This document shows, piece by piece, positions 26,564-38,099 of a stretch of DNA of 64,000 nucleotides. The notes below the pieces were generated by a model that was given only the letters and a program-made list of their open reading frames with translations, was not told the DNA's origin and made no database searches. The stretch covers positions 1 through 64,000 of the forward strand of contig NZ_JAGOMQ010000006.1 in NCBI RefSeq assembly GCF_017993425.1, read 5' to 3'. This DNA comes from Amaricoccus sp. (GTDB lineage: Bacteria; Pseudomonadota; Alphaproteobacteria; Rhodobacterales; Rhodobacteraceae). Every line of letters begins with the position of its first letter. The stretch's first letter is position 1. Both the position numbers and the translations under genes were made by a program.

Positions 26564-28884
26564 GACGTGCTCTCTCTCAGTTTCTTGCTTATGGCCGCGG
26601 CGTGGCCGTCTTCGCGGCCGCGCGCCGAGGCCGCCTGCGGGAAGGCGACGCGCGCCCAGGCGCCCGGCCGCTCCGAGCCCTCGAAGACCGGGGCCGGGGT
26701 CAGCTCGAGCGTCCCGTCGTGCTCCTCCACGATCTTCTTGACGATGGGCAGGCCGAGGCCGGTGCCCTTGGCGCGATGGGTGACGTAGGGCTCGAAGAGC
26801 CGCGCCGGCTGGTCCGGCAGGCCCGAGCCGTTGTCCTGGATGTCGATGACGATCCCCGGCGGCTCCAGCGCGAGGCGCACCCGGATCTCGCCCGGCGGCG
26901 CGTCCTCGCCGCGGGCCTCGATCGCCTCCTCGGCGTTCTTGAGGAGGTTGGTGAGCGCCTGGTTGATCATCGTCGGGTCGAGGAAGGCCATGACCGCCCC
27001 GGCCGGCCGGTCGAGGCGGAAGCGGATGTCGGGCCGGGCGCTCTCCTGGAGGAGCACCGCCTCGCCGAGGAGCCGCGCGAGGTCGATCTCGGCGCGCTCG
27101 GGGGCGGGCATCCGGGCGAACTTCGAGAACTCGTCGACGATCCGGCGCAGGTCGCCGGTCTGGCGCACGATCACGTCGGCGTATTGCTCCAGCGCCTCGC
27201 GCTGGTCGCCGACGAGGGGCCCGAACTTGCGGCGGAGGCGCTCGGCGGAGAGCTGGATCGGGGTCAGCGGGTTCTTCACCTCGTGGGCGATGCGCCGCGC
27301 CACGTCGCCCCAGGCGGCCATGCGCTGGGCGACGACGAGGTCGGTCACGTCGTCGAAGGAGAGGACGTAGCCCTCGATCTCGCCGTGCTCGATCTCGCCG
27401 TGCTCGACGTCGCCCTCCTCGCCGGCCTCCTCCTCGCCAGGCCGCCGGGTGGCGATGCGGGCGAGGAGGTCGCGCTCGGCGCCGGCGCGGCGGAGCTTCA
27501 CCTCGGCCTGCGCCACGCCGACGCGGCTCCCCTCGACGCGGGCGATCAGGTCGGCGAACTCCGGCGCCGCCTCGGCGAGCGGCCGGCCCCAGACCGCCTC
27601 GGGGTCGATGTCGAGGAGATGCGCCGCCGCGGCGTTGACGAGCTCGACGCGGCCCTCGCCGTCGAGGCCGAGCACGCCGGCGGTGACGCCGGAGAGCACG
27701 GAATCGAAGAGCCGGCGGCGCCGCTCCGTCTCCATGTTCGCCTCGATCAGCGCGTCGCGCTGGCCCTTCACCTGGCGGGTCATGGTGTTGAAGGCGCGGC
27801 CGAGGAGCGCGATCTCGTCGTCGCTGCGCGACTCCGGCACGCGCACGTCGAGGTCGCCCTCGCCGACCCGCGCCGCCGCCGCGGCGAGGCGGCTGACGGG
27901 ACGCGCCAGCCGCTCGGCGAACCAGAGCGCCAGCCAGATCGCCCCGAGGATCACCACCAGCGCGAAGCCGATGTAGATGAGCGCGAACTCGAAGAGCAGC
28001 CGCCCGCGGTCGGACTCGAGCTGCTGGTAGAGGCCGACGGTCGCCTGGGTCTCGTCGAGGAGGCTGAGGATGTTCCCGTCGACCGCGCGGCTGACGTAGA
28101 GGTAGTGGTCGGCGAAGGCGTCGAGCTTCAGGAGGGCGCGGAACTCGTTGTGGGTCCAGTCCTCGATCACCACGACCTCGCCGGCCTCGGCGCGGTCGAT
28201 CTCCTCCCTTGTCGGGGGGATGAAGTCGAAGAGGTAGCTGCGCTCGCCGCGCGCCCGGAGCGATCCGTCGCCGTCGATGACGTAGGCGCGGGGGAGCGCG
28301 CGCTGCATCTGGGTCTGGCCGCGGGTCAGCAGCTCGCGCAGGAGGCCGCCGGTCAGCAGCGGATAGCGCTCCTTCTGCGCGTCGAGGAAGCCGGCGAGCT
28401 GGTTGGCGTCGGCCTGGAGGGTGCGGCGGTGCTCGTCCTCGTAGGCCTGCGCCGCGGCGAGCGAGTTCGCCACGACGTTGCGCACCCGCTCGGAGAACCA
28501 GCCCTCGAGCCCGAAGTTGAGGGTGATGGTGGCGAAGACGGCGACGAGGAGCGTGGGGGCCAGCGCGAAGAGCGTGAACACCCGCATCAGCCGCAGGTGC
28601 AGGCGCGAGCCTTCCGCCTGCGAGCGGCGCATCGCCAGCATCTCGACCAGCCGGCGCGCCATGAAGGTCGCGAGCACCAGCGCATAGACGAAGTCGGCGA
28701 GCAGCACGAAGCGCAGCGTGCGCCCCGCCTCGCGGGTGGCGAGGTCGGAGAAGGCGATGAAGGTCAGGAGCGCGAGCAGCGGCCCGAGCGCGAAGAGGCC
28801 CCAGACCGCGGCGATGCGGACGGCGGGCCGATCCTTCCAGCGTGCGAGGCGCAGGCTGGCGTTGGCGAAGTTGGCGTTGCGCAT
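26560..28884 (-). CDS. ntrY: Sensor histidine kinase NtrY
   Basis: A 774-residue membrane kinase. Four N-terminal helices (two pairs, about residues 25-130) bracket a first loop, then a periplasmic sensor region, a helix near residues 300-325, HAMP, PAS, and the kinase core with phospho-His in AHEVKNPLTP. ATP-binding boxes are NLLKNAEEAIE, DNGSGLP and GTGLGLPIVKKI. A Glu/His-rich insertion (EEEAGEEGDVEHGEIEHGE) sits between PAS and HisKA and is unusual. It signals to NtrX. It starts 128 bp after ntrC, so it may have its own promoter. Confidence 0.94.
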   Translation of the reverse strand: MRNANFANASLRLARWKDRPAVRIAAVWGLFALGPLLALLTFIAFSDLATREAGRTLRFVLLADFVYALVLATFMARRLVEMLAMRRSQAEGSRLHLRLMRVFTLFALAPTLLVAVFATITLNFGLEGWFSERVRNVVANSLAAAQAYEDEHRRTLQADANQLAGFLDAQKERYPLLTGGLLRELLTRGQTQMQRALPRAYVIDGDGSLRARGERSYLFDFIPPTREEIDRAEAGEVVVIEDWTHNEFRALLKLDAFADHYLYVSRAVDGNILSLLDETQATVGLYQQLESDRGRLLFEFALIYIGFALVVILGAIWLALWFAERLARPVSRLAAAAARVGEGDLDVRVPESRSDDEIALLGRAFNTMTRQVKGQRDALIEANMETERRRRLFDSVLSGVTAGVLGLDGEGRVELVNAAAAHLLDIDPEAVWGRPLAEAAPEFADLIARVEGSRVGVAQAEVKLRRAGAERDLLARIATRRPGEEEAGEEGDVEHGEIEHGEIEGYVLSFDDVTDLVVAQRMAAWGDVARRIAHEVKNPLTPIQLSAERLRRKFGPLVGDQREALEQYADVIVRQTGDLRRIVDEFSKFARMPAPERAEIDLARLLGEAVLLQESARPDIRFRLDRPAGAVMAFLDPTMINQALTNLLKNAEEAIEARGEDAPPGEIRVRLALEPPGIVIDIQDNGSGLPDQPARLFEPYVTHRAKGTGLGLPIVKKIVEEHDGTLELTPAPVFEGSERPGAWARVAFPQAASARGREDGHAAAISKKLRESTS

Positions 28885-29012
28885 TCTGGGGCGATGCGTT
28901 CTCGACTGCTCGACTGTGGCAATCTTACATCAATCCCGCGACGCCTGTAACCGGAATGTCGAGGCGCGAGCCGTTTTTCGCCGGCGGGCCGGGCGCGGCC
29001 CCGCCGGCGCGG

Positions 29013-30460
<1,448 letters not shown>

Positions 30461-30461
<1 letters not shown>

Positions 30462-31576
30462 CAGGCCTCCGTAACGCTGGCTTCCTCGGGGGCGTCCTCG
30501 TCCTCCGGCGTCGCGCCGCGCCAGACCGGCAGGCGGACGCGGAAGCGGGTGCGGCCGGGGCGGCTGTCGCATTCGACGACGCCGCCGTGGTCGGCGATCA
30601 CCTTCGACACCAGCGACAGGCCGAGGCCGGTGCCGTTGACCTTGGAGCTGACGAAGGGGTCGAAGATGTCGCGGACCAGCCCCTCCGGCACGCCCGGGCC
30701 GTTGTCGGTGATGGTGACGAGGAGCGGCAGGCTCTCGCTCCAGCCGCCGGGGCGCAGCATCTTGACGCCGGGGGCGTAGGAGGTGGCGATGGTGATCGAT
30801 CCGCCAACCTTGGGAATGGCTTCGGCGGCGTTCTTCAGGAGGTTCTGGAACACCTGGAGCAGCGGGTCGGGATCGCCCGCGGTCGGGGGGAGCGAGGGGT
30901 CGTAGTCCTCGGAGAAGCGCGCATGGGCTGCGAAGCCCGCCTTGGCGGCGCGCCGCGCGCGGTCGAGGACGTCGTGGATGTTGATCGGGCGGCGCTGCGC
31001 CGGGCGCAGGTCGCCGAACTGCTCGACCCGGTCGACGAGCTTGCCGATGCGGGCGGCCTCGGTCTGGATCAGCCCGGTCAGCTCGCGGTCGGCGTCGCCG
31101 AGGCCCATCTCGAGGAGCTGCGCGGCGCCGGAGATGCCGGCGAGCGGGTTGCGGATCTCGTGGGCGAGCATCGCGGCCATGCCGGTCACCGAGCGCGCGG
31201 CCGAGCGGTGGCCGAGGCTGCGGTCCATCTTGTCGGCCATGCCCTGCGGGTGGATGAGCAGGAGGACCGCGCCGTCGCTCTCGTGGAGGGGCGCGGCGTG
31301 GATGTTCTGCGACTGCGGGGCCTGGTCGCCCCAGCCGACGAGGATGTCGTACTGCGCGACCGAGACGCCGCTGCGGCGGGCCTGGCGGACCACCTCGAGG
31401 ACGGCGCTGTCCTCGCCGAGGAAGCGGCCGAGCGGGCGGCCCTCCATCTGCCGCGCCGAGACGGCGCCGAAGCTCTCGGCCGCGGGATTGGCGGCGCAGA
31501 TGGCGTCGTCGGCCGCCAGCACCAGCGCCGGATAGGGCATGGCCCCCCAGATCGCCTCGAAGCTCGGGGGGCTCAT
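30461..31576 (-). CDS. ntrB: Nitrogen regulation histidine kinase NtrB
   Basis: A 371-residue soluble kinase/phosphatase. N-terminal PAS (to about residue 120), phospho-His in [19 protein letters not shown], and ATP boxes [20 protein letters not shown] and [13 protein letters not shown]. It responds to PII protein and controls NtrC. ATG at 31574-31576 overlaps the dusB stop by 3 bases, making dusB-ntrB-ntrC one operon, the classical nifR3-ntrB-ntrC order of alphaproteobacteria. Confidence 0.96.
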
Positions 31577-32562
31577 GCCGCCGCGTCCATGGCCGGGGGA
31601 AGATCGGCCACTGCGGCGAGCGCCGCGGCCACCGCGCGCGGGTCGGTCAGGCGCAGCGCCTGCGCCCGCAGCGCCGCGCCGCCCTCGACACGCTCCAGAT
31701 ACCAGCCGAGATGCTTGCGCGCCACGCGGAGCCCGAGATCGGCGCCGTAGAAGGCGAGCATCGCCTCGTAGTGCTCGAGGATGGCGTCGCGCAGCGCCGC
31801 GCCCGCCGGCTCGGGCGCCGGGGGCGCGCCGCGCAGCTCCGCCGCGATCCGCCCGACGAGCCACGGCCGCCCGCGCGCGCCGCGGCCCACCATCACCCCG
31901 TCCGCCCCCGAGCGGGCGAGCGCCGCCCGCGCCGAGGCGGCGTCGGTCACGTCGCCGTTCACCACCACCGGAATCCCCACCGCCCGCTTCACCGCCGCGA
32001 CGGCCGCCCAGTCGGCGCGCCCGTCGTAGAACTGCGCCCGGGTGCGGCCATGGACCACGATCATCCGCACCCCCGCCGACTCGGCGCGCCGCGCCAGATC
32101 GGGGGCGTTGAGGCAGCCGCCGTCCCAGCCGAGCCGCATCTTCAGCGTGACGGGCGCGTCGCTCGCGCCGACCACCGCCTCGATCAGCGAGAGCGCGCGG
32201 TCGAGGTCGCGCATCAGCGCCGAGCCGGCGAGGCCGCCGGTCACCTTGCGGGCCGGGCAGCCCATGTTGATGTCGATGATCCGCGCGCCCTGCCCCGCCA
32301 GCATCCGCGCCGCCTCGGCCATCGGGGCCGGCTCGCGGCCGGCGAGCTGCACGCTGGTGCGCGCCTCGTCGAGCCCGAGCTCGGCGCGCGCCCGCGCCGA
32401 AGGCTTCGCGTTCAGCATCTCGCCGCTCGCCACCATCTCGGAGACGACGAGCCCCGCCCCGGCCCGAAGCGCCAGGCTACGGAAGGGAACGTCGCTGATG
32501 CCCGCCATCGGCGCCAGAAAAACAGGCGTCTCACCGAGTATGCGCGTGATCGCGTCAGACAT
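31573..32562 (-). CDS. dusB: tRNA-dihydrouridine synthase DusB (NifR3)
   Basis: A 329-residue FMN enzyme that reduces uridine in tRNA D-loops. [15 protein letters not shown] at the start, [13 protein letters not shown] with the catalytic Cys, [15 protein letters not shown], and the FMN-phosphate loop [20 protein letters not shown] at 32560-32562 yields the normal N-terminus ([10 protein letters not shown]); an upstream in-frame start at 32637 would swallow the promoter. First gene of the ntrBC operon. Confidence 0.95.
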   Translation of the reverse strand: MSDAITRILGETPVFLAPMAGISDVPFRSLALRAGAGLVVSEMVASGEMLNAKPSARARAELGLDEARTSVQLAGREPAPMAEAARMLAGQGARIIDINMGCPARKVTGGLAGSALMRDLDRALSLIEAVVGASDAPVTLKMRLGWDGGCLNAPDLARRAESAGVRMIVVHGRTRAQFYDGRADWAAVAAVKRAVGIPVVVNGDVTDAASARAALARSGADGVMVGRGARGRPWLVGRIAAELRGAPPAPEPAGAALRDAILEHYEAMLAFYGADLGLRVARKHLGWYLERVEGGAALRAQALRLTDPRAVAAALAAVADLPPAMDAAA

Positions 32563-32588
32563 GCGCCCATTCCGTGTGCATCTGCGAA

Positions 32589-32617
32589 GTGATAACCGAG
32601 GCCGGCGCCCCAGACAA
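32589..32617 (-). promoter_or_regulatory. Probable promoter of dusB-ntrB-ntrC
   Basis: On the minus strand TTGTCT (32612-32617) and TATCAC (32589-32594) are separated by 17 bases, 27 bp from the dusB start. The matches are partial, the spacing ideal. Confidence 0.45.
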
Positions 32618-32653
32618 GACCATACGCCCGAAAACAAGGCGGCTTGAGGCGCA

Positions 32654-32683
32654 TTGTGGCCTGCGTCGCACTACCACTATAAC
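32654..32683 (+). promoter_or_regulatory. Probable promoter of ispDF-pgpA-cinA
   Basis: TTGTGG (32654-32659) and TATAAC (32678-32683) are separated by 18 bases. The start codon of ispDF follows after 29 bp with a GGGAGGACGG ribosome binding site. It is divergent from the dusB promoter. Confidence 0.55.
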
Positions 32684-32712
32684 CCGCGGCGAAGCCGGTC
32701 GGGAGGACGGAA

Positions 32713-33882
32713 ATGCAGGTCGCCGGGCTGATCGTGGCGGCCGGCCGGGGCGAGCGGCTCGGCGGCGACACGCCGAAGCAGTATCTCCGCCTCGGCGACG
32801 CCGCGATCCTCGCGCGCGCCGCCCGCGCGCTGCTCGTCCATCCCGCCGTCGACGCGGTGCAGGTGGTCATCGCCCCCGGCGACGACGCGCGCTACGCCGC
32901 CGCCATGGCGGGCCTCGCCGATCCGCGCCTGCTGCCGCCCGTGGCCGGCGGGGCCGACCGCGCCGCCTCGGTCCGCGCCGGGCTGGAGGCGCTCGCGCCG
33001 CACGCGCCGGGCGGCGTCCTCATCCATGACGCCGCCCGCCCCTTCCTTGCCGGCGCGGTGATCGACCGCGTGCTCGCCGCCCTCGACGACGCCCCCGCCG
33101 CCTTCCCCGCGCTGCCGGTCGTGGACGCGCTCTGGCGGGGAGCCGGGGGGAACGCGCTCGCGCCGGCGCCCCGCGACGGGCTGTGGCGGGCCCAGACGCC
33201 GCAGGGCTTCCGCTTCGACGCCATCCTCGCCGCCCATCGCGCCCATCCCGGCGCGGCGGCGGACGACGCCGCCGTCGCCCGCGCGGCCGGGCTCGCGGTC
33301 GCCCTCGTCGAAGGCGACGAGGCGAACTACAAGATCACCGGGCCCGCCGATCTCGCGCGGGCGCGACGCGACATCGGGAGGAGCGCCATGGACGTGCGCA
33401 CCGGCAACGGCTTCGACGTGCACGCCTTCGGGCCGGGCGATCACGTCACCCTCTGCGGGGTGCGCCTGCCCTTCGGCCGCGGCCTCGTCGGCCATTCCGA
33501 CGCCGACGTCGGCATGCACGCCGTCACCGACGCCATCCTCGGCGCCCTCGCCGAGGGTGACATCGGGCGCTGGTTCCCGCCGTCGGACCCGCAATGGAAG
33601 GGCGCGGCGTCGGAGATCTTCCTGCGCGCCGCCGCCGCCCGGGCGGTCGAGGCGGGCTTCGCCATCACGCACCTCGACTGCACGCTGGTCTGCGAGGCCC
33701 CGAAGATCGGCCCCCACGCGGCCGAGATGCGCGCGGCCCTTGCGGTCGCCGCCGGGGTCGGGGCGGAGCGCGTCAGCGTCAAGGCGACCACCTCGGAGCG
33801 GCTCGGCTTCACCGGGCGCGAGGAGGGCGTCGCCGCGCTCGCCACCGCAACGCTGGTGCGGCCGATGGAGGCGCGGCCATGA
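32713..33882 (+). CDS. ispDF: Bifunctional IspD/IspF isoprenoid enzyme
   Basis: A 389-residue fusion of two MEP-pathway steps. The IspD half (about 1-220) has [18 protein letters not shown] (CTP binding), HDAARPFL and QTPQGFRFD. The IspF half (from about 230) has the zinc-site residues in GFDVHAF and [20 protein letters not shown], and [16 protein letters not shown]. Together they make 4-diphosphocytidyl-methylerythritol and later the cyclic diphosphate. Fusion is common in alphaproteobacteria. The stop overlaps the pgpA start by 4 bases. Confidence 0.96.
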   Translation: MQVAGLIVAAGRGERLGGDTPKQYLRLGDAAILARAARALLVHPAVDAVQVVIAPGDDARYAAAMAGLADPRLLPPVAGGADRAASVRAGLEALAPHAPGGVLIHDAARPFLAGAVIDRVLAALDDAPAAFPALPVVDALWRGAGGNALAPAPRDGLWRAQTPQGFRFDAILAAHRAHPGAAADDAAVARAAGLAVALVEGDEANYKITGPADLARARRDIGRSAMDVRTGNGFDVHAFGPGDHVTLCGVRLPFGRGLVGHSDADVGMHAVTDAILGALAEGDIGRWFPPSDPQWKGAASEIFLRAAAARAVEAGFAITHLDCTLVCEAPKIGPHAAEMRAALAVAAGVGAERVSVKATTSERLGFTGREEGVAALATATLVRPMEARP

Positions 33883-34376
33883 GGCTCGCGCGGGCCATCT
33901 GCACCTTCGGCTATGTCGGGCTGATCCCCGGCCCGGCCGGCACCTGGGGCGCGGCCGCGGCGGTGCCGGCGGGCTGGATCCTGCACGGGCTCGGGGGGTT
34001 TCCGCTGCTCGCGCTGGCCACGATCGCGCTCTATCCGATCGGCTACTGGGCGACGCGGGTCGAGGTGGTCGACGAGCACGACCTCGACCCGGGCTATGTC
34101 GTCGTGGACGAGGTCGTCGGGCAGTGGATCGCGCTCTGGCCGCTGTCGCTGGGGCTCTGGCACATGGGCGCGCCGGCGTGGCTGTTCCCGTGGCCGGGCT
34201 GGGTGGGGGCGTTCCTGCTGTTCCGGCTCTTCGACATCCTGAAGCTCGGGCCGGTCGGCTGGGCGGACCGCAAGAAGGGGCCGATGGGGGTGATGCTCGA
34301 CGACGCCATCGCCGGGGTGATGGCGGCGGTGGTGGTGAGCGTCGCCGCGGCGGTGGCGCACGGGTGGCTGATGTGA
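33879..34376 (+). CDS. pgpA: Phosphatidylglycerophosphatase A
   Basis: A 165-residue membrane protein with about four helices. [16 protein letters not shown] is the PgpA signature and [15 protein letters not shown] holds the conserved acidic residues. [11 protein letters not shown] closes the active site. It removes phosphate from phosphatidylglycerol phosphate. Overlaps both neighbours by 4 bases, so translation is coupled across ispDF-pgpA-cinA. Confidence 0.93.
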   Translation: MRLARAICTFGYVGLIPGPAGTWGAAAAVPAGWILHGLGGFPLLALATIALYPIGYWATRVEVVDEHDLDPGYVVVDEVVGQWIALWPLSLGLWHMGAPAWLFPWPGWVGAFLLFRLFDILKLGPVGWADRKKGPMGVMLDDAIAGVMAAVVVSVAAAVAHGWLM

Positions 34377-34855
34377 TCGCCGGGGCGCTGGCCGGACGGG
34401 TCCTCGACGCGGCGCGCGGGCGGGGATGGCGCATCGCCACGGCCGAGTCCTGCACGGGCGGGCTCGTGGCGGCGGCGCTGACGGACATCGCCGGCTCGTC
34501 GGACGTGTTCGACCGCGGGTTCGTCACCTATTCGAACGCCGCCAAGGCGGCGATGCTGGGGGTCGATCCCGGGCTGATCGCGGCGCATGGCGCGGTCTCC
34601 GAGCCGGTCGCCCGCGCCATGGCGGCCGGAGCCCTCGCCCGCTCGGCGGCGCATCTCGCCGTGGCGATCACCGGCGTCGCCGGCCCGGGCGCCTCCGAGG
34701 CGAAGCCGGAGGGGCTCGTCTGGTTCGCGGTGGCGACCGAGGCCGGCGTGGCCGCCGTCCGCCACGACTTCGGCCCGCTGGGCCGGGAGGCGATCCGGCT
34801 GCGGTCGGTGGAGACGGCGCTCGGGATGGCGCTGGAGGCCATGGAAGCGGGCTGA
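34373..34855 (+). CDS. pncC: CinA C-terminal/PncC-type nicotinamide-nucleotide amidase
   Basis: A 160-residue stand-alone CinA C-terminal domain. [19 protein letters not shown] holds the catalytic Ser region, [17 protein letters not shown] the substrate loop. It deamidates NMN to nicotinate mononucleotide in NAD recycling. GTG at 34373 is the start because it overlaps the pgpA stop and gives the usual N-terminus; no ATG fits. The long N-terminal CinA domain is absent, as normal for PncC. Confidence 0.93.
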   Translation: MIAGALAGRVLDAARGRGWRIATAESCTGGLVAAALTDIAGSSDVFDRGFVTYSNAAKAAMLGVDPGLIAAHGAVSEPVARAMAAGALARSAAHLAVAITGVAGPGASEAKPEGLVWFAVATEAGVAAVRHDFGPLGREAIRLRSVETALGMALEAMEAG

Positions 34856-34857
34856 CG

Positions 34858-35647
34858 CGGGCGGGTCGGCCGCGGTGGCCCGGGGAGCGCGGCTGCGGTC
34901 CCGTGGCCCCGAGCGGGCCCTCGACGTCGCAGAGGCCGTCGACGAGGGCGCCGCGCGGCCGGCGGGGGCCGGGGCCGCCTCCCGGAGCTCGAAGCAGCGG
35001 GCGATGGGGGCGCCGCCGCCGGAGAGCAGGGTGAGGACGTAGCGCGTGCCGGAGGGAGTCGGGACCGGCAGGCCAAGGCCGGCGGCGCGGGCGGCGGCGG
35101 AGCGGACGAAGCCGGCGGAGTGGCCGAGGTCAGGGGCGCGGGCGGCCCGGACGCCGCCGGGCAGGGCCTTGGCCGAGGGCGAAGCTGGCGCCCTCCGAGA
35201 CCTCGCGGAAGGCGATCGCTGCGCCGTAGAGCCCGGCGTCGAGGGTCATCGTCTCCCCCTGCCCCCGCCAGATCTCGATGACGCCGAAATGGGCGTCGTC
35301 GCGGCCGCAGAAGAGGACGAGGACGCCTTTCAGCGCGGGGCCGGAGAAGACCGGGACGACGACGGCGACGGCGAGGCCGGCGGCGGCGGGGGCGGCGCGC
35401 CGAAAGGCGGGGGCGGCGCGCCGGAAGGCTGGGTCGGCGAGGTTGGTGAGGACGATCGGCCGGGCCTCCTTCCCGGCGCGGCCGGGGTGGCCCTCGCCCG
35501 GGGCGAAGCCGTGCTCCCCGGCGACGGCCTCGAAGGGCTTCAGGGGCCCGTAGACGCCGTCGGAGCGGAGGAGGACGTCGCCGGAGGGGCCGGGGATCCA
35601 GACCTCGGCGGCGCGGAGGAAGGTGGGGTCTCGATGACGGCGGGCAT
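34858..35647 (-). pseudogene. Tandem GAF-domain protein, frameshifted
   Basis: Reading from ATG at 35645-35647 gives MPAVIETP, then the frame is lost by a missing base in a C-run. The next frame continues TFLRAAEVWIPGPSGDVLL and a full first GAF-like domain (VVVPVFSGPALKGVLVLFC). At about 35165 the frame breaks again, and a second similar domain appears shifted (ALPGGVRAARAPDLGHSAGF, then YVLTLLSGGGAPIARCFEL), with a third break near 34945. The two halves resemble known tandem GAF proteins of alphaproteobacteria. An internal duplication (AFRRAAPAFRRAAP) is also seen. With three shifts it is surely inactive. Confidence 0.7.
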
Positions 35648-35832
35648 CAGGCGACGGCCTTCCTCGGGCGGGCGCCGTGCTCGTATTCCTCGAGGAAGGA
35701 GGATGGCCGCCAGGAGCTCCTCGAGGTCGTTCGCTCCAATTGGGACGACGGCCGCAGCGCCCGCATGATCCGGGCGCTCCACAAGCACCGGCAAGCGCGC
35801 GCCGCGGTCGATCTGCGCGCGCCCGGCGCCCT

Positions 35833-35871
35833 GACACGTTTTCCAGTTCACAGAGGACCTGGAAACGTGTC
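35833..35871. promoter_or_regulatory. Inverted repeat, operator-like
   Basis: GACACGTTTTCCAG and CTGGAAACGTGTC are 13-bp arms with one bulged base and a 12-nt spacer. It lies 115 bp upstream of the LLM oxidoreductase gene and upstream of the GAF pseudogene on the other strand, so it may be an operator between them, or a decayed terminator. Confidence 0.4.
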
Positions 35872-35985
35872 GCTTGACCTTGACCATGCCTCCGAATGAC
35901 AAGCCGGAGGGCATCGGCGTCTTCCGCAGGGTTCCGAACGATCCGGCGAGTGCCTGAACAGCCCGTGAAATCGGAGGGAGGTCCG

Positions 35986-37023
35986 ATGCCGCCGCAGGAG
36001 CTGCAACTCGGCCTTGACACCTTCGGGGACGTCAACGCGCTGCCGGACGGCTCGCTCGCGCGCTACGACGAGGTGATCCGCAACGTGGTGGCGCAAGGCG
36101 TCCTCGCCGATCAGGTCGGCGCCGACGCCTTCGGCATCGGCGAGCATCATCGCGACGACTTCGCCGTCTCCGCGCCGGACATGGTCCTCGCCGCGATCGC
36201 CGCGAGGACCGGGCGGATTCTGCTGGGCAGTGCTGTCACCGTCCTGAGCTCGGACGATCCGGTCCGCGTCTACGAGCGTTTCGCGACGCTCGACGGCATC
36301 TCCGGCGGCCGCGCCGAGGTCACGCTGGGCCGCGGCTCGTTCACCGAGTCCTTCCCGCTCTTCGGCTACGACCTCGCCGACTACGAGCGGCTGTTCAGCG
36401 AGAAGCTCGACCTCTTCGCCGCCCTGCGGTCCGAAGGCCCGGTGACGTGGTCGGGGTCGCATCGCCCTCCGCTGACCGCGACCGAGGTGTTCCCGAAGTC
36501 GGTCCGGGGCTCGTTCCCGGTATGGGTCGGCGTCGGCGGCTCGCCCGAGTCGGTCGTGCGGGCCGCCCGCTACCGCTTCGGTCTGATGCTCGCGGTGATC
36601 GGCGGCGACCCCGCGCGGTTCCGTCCCTACGTTGATCTCTACCGGCGGTCGCTGTCGGAGCTGGGGGCGCCGATGCTCCCGATCGGGGTGCATGCGCCGG
36701 GGTTCGTCGCCGACACCGACGAGGAGGCCCGCGAGTTGCTCTTCCCGCACTTCAAGCGGTCCCGCGACCGCATCGGCCGGGATCGCGGCTGGGGACCGGT
36801 GAGCAAGGACGAGTATCTCGCGGACGTCGAGCATGGCGCGATGCACGTCGGCTCGCCCGAGACCGTCGCCCGCAAGATCGCCCGGACGGTGCGCACGCTC
36901 GACCTCGATCGCTTCGACCTGAAGTACAGCTACGGCACGATGCCGCACGCCAGCCTCATGCATGCGATCGAGCTCTACGGAACGAAGGTCGTTCCGATGG
37001 TCCGCGAGATCCTTGCCGATTGA
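35986..37023 (+). CDS. LLM class flavin-dependent oxidoreductase
   Basis: A 345-residue luciferase-like monooxygenase. FGIGEHHRDDFAVSAPDMVLA and RILLGSAVTVLSSDDPVRVYE are typical, and LDGISGGRAEVTLGRGSF contacts flavin phosphate. FPVWVGVGGSPESVVRAARY follows in the second half. These enzymes use FMNH2 or F420H2 to oxidise varied substrates; the substrate here is unknown. ATG at 35986 has GGAGGGAGG upstream; an in-frame start 30 codons earlier lacks such a site. It is the only intact gene in a 3.5-kb stretch of remnants. Confidence 0.88.
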   Translation: MPPQELQLGLDTFGDVNALPDGSLARYDEVIRNVVAQGVLADQVGADAFGIGEHHRDDFAVSAPDMVLAAIAARTGRILLGSAVTVLSSDDPVRVYERFATLDGISGGRAEVTLGRGSFTESFPLFGYDLADYERLFSEKLDLFAALRSEGPVTWSGSHRPPLTATEVFPKSVRGSFPVWVGVGGSPESVVRAARYRFGLMLAVIGGDPARFRPYVDLYRRSLSELGAPMLPIGVHAPGFVADTDEEARELLFPHFKRSRDRIGRDRGWGPVSKDEYLADVEHGAMHVGSPETVARKIARTVRTLDLDRFDLKYSYGTMPHASLMHAIELYGTKVVPMVREILAD

Positions 37024-37058
37024 TGCGCGAGTCATGATTTGCGCGTAGTTGCGCGTTC

Positions 37059-37631
37059 ATGAGTGACTGGGTCGAAGACGCAGACCCGGCGAAGATGTTT
37101 GCTGCGGTTTCACACTCAGGAAGCGCCGACGGTCGCCGCCTCATTTCGGAGTGCCATCATCGGGACCCACATCCCGGGACCCATCGTTCCTTGCGGGATT
37201 ATCTTTGCCATGCCGATCCGTCCGGTTCGGCCACCCGCGAAGATCCGCTCGACAGCTTCGGCGCGGCCGCGCTGCCGGCGAGCGCCATCGGCCGCGTCTC
37301 GCTTGTCGCCAGCGCCGGCGGCGAGAGCTCTGCGCCCGCCTCGGCGTTGCTGATCGGCACCGGCACCTTCGACTCCGTCGCCGGTCTCGAGGCCGAGGAG
37401 GTCGTCACCTCGAACGACATCTCGATCTTCGGGCTCAACGCGCCGATGGAGGTCGTCGCCACCAGTGGCACCCTCGTCGTCAACGGCGTCGAAGCCGGTC
37501 CGAGCGCCACGGTGACCAGCGAGGACAGTATCGCCCTACGGATCACCGCGCCCGCGACCTGGCAGACCTCCGCCACGGCCAGCCTCGCGATCGGCCCGGT
37601 CAGCTGCAGCTTCCAGGTCTCGACCCGACCC
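37059..37631 (+). pseudogene. Fragment of a secreted surface/adhesin-like protein
   Basis: In this frame residues 98-188 read LIGTGTFDSVAGLEAEE, VTSNDISIFGLNAP, TLVVNGVEAGPSATVT and ATASLAIGPVSCSFQVST. This is a beta-rich repeat unit seen in many alphaproteobacterial surface proteins (VTSNxVTVSGxxxP-type). The unit stops at about 37630, where the opposite strand begins to read as transposase, so the 3' part was lost or displaced. The 5' part (37059-37320) has no clear homology and may not belong to the gene. Confidence 0.5.
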
Positions 37632-37639
37632 GAGCAGGT

Positions 37640-38090
37640 CGCGCTTGCCGACCTCGTCTTGTCGAGCCAGCGGACGCTCTCCTTCTGGTCGATCGGCACG
37701 CGGGTCGGGTTGATCTTCCGCTTCAGCGCCGCCGTGCCCTTGAACTTGTCCCGCGACCAGACCTTCACCGCCGTGAGGCCGAGCGGCAGCCCGTCGGGCG
37801 TAACCGCGAGGCTGGCGTGCGACAGCAGGCCACACAGCGTGTGCTGGCGGAAGCGGCCGTCCTTCTCCTTGCACCCGGTGGAGGTCTTGGTGAAGACGAT
37901 CTTCTCGGGCGCGCTCCGGGTGAAGGAGAATTCCGTCGTGTCCTGGAGCACCAGGATCGGCCCCTCGACGGCCTGCACGCGCAGGGCGGAAGCCTGGAAG
38001 TGGCCGGCCAGTATCTTGTCCTCGCTCACCTTCTCGTTCGAGAAGAAGCGATAGGCGGCCTTGGTGTTCGCCCTGAGGGCGGTCCGGTCC
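37640..38090 (-). pseudogene. IS4-family transposase remnant (Tn5-like N-terminal part)
   Basis: On the minus strand the frame reads ANTKAAYRFFSNEKVSEDKI, PILVLQDTTEFSFTR (first catalytic Asp of the DDE triad), HTLCGLLSHASLAVTPDGLP and VPIDQKESVRWLD. This matches about residues 55-200 of IS4-family transposases. The start, the second Asp and the YREK region are absent, so it is a relic. It joins the surface-protein fragment on one side and a lysE fragment on the other, all in one open frame by chance. Confidence 0.75.
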
Positions 38091-38099
38091 GAGACCCGA

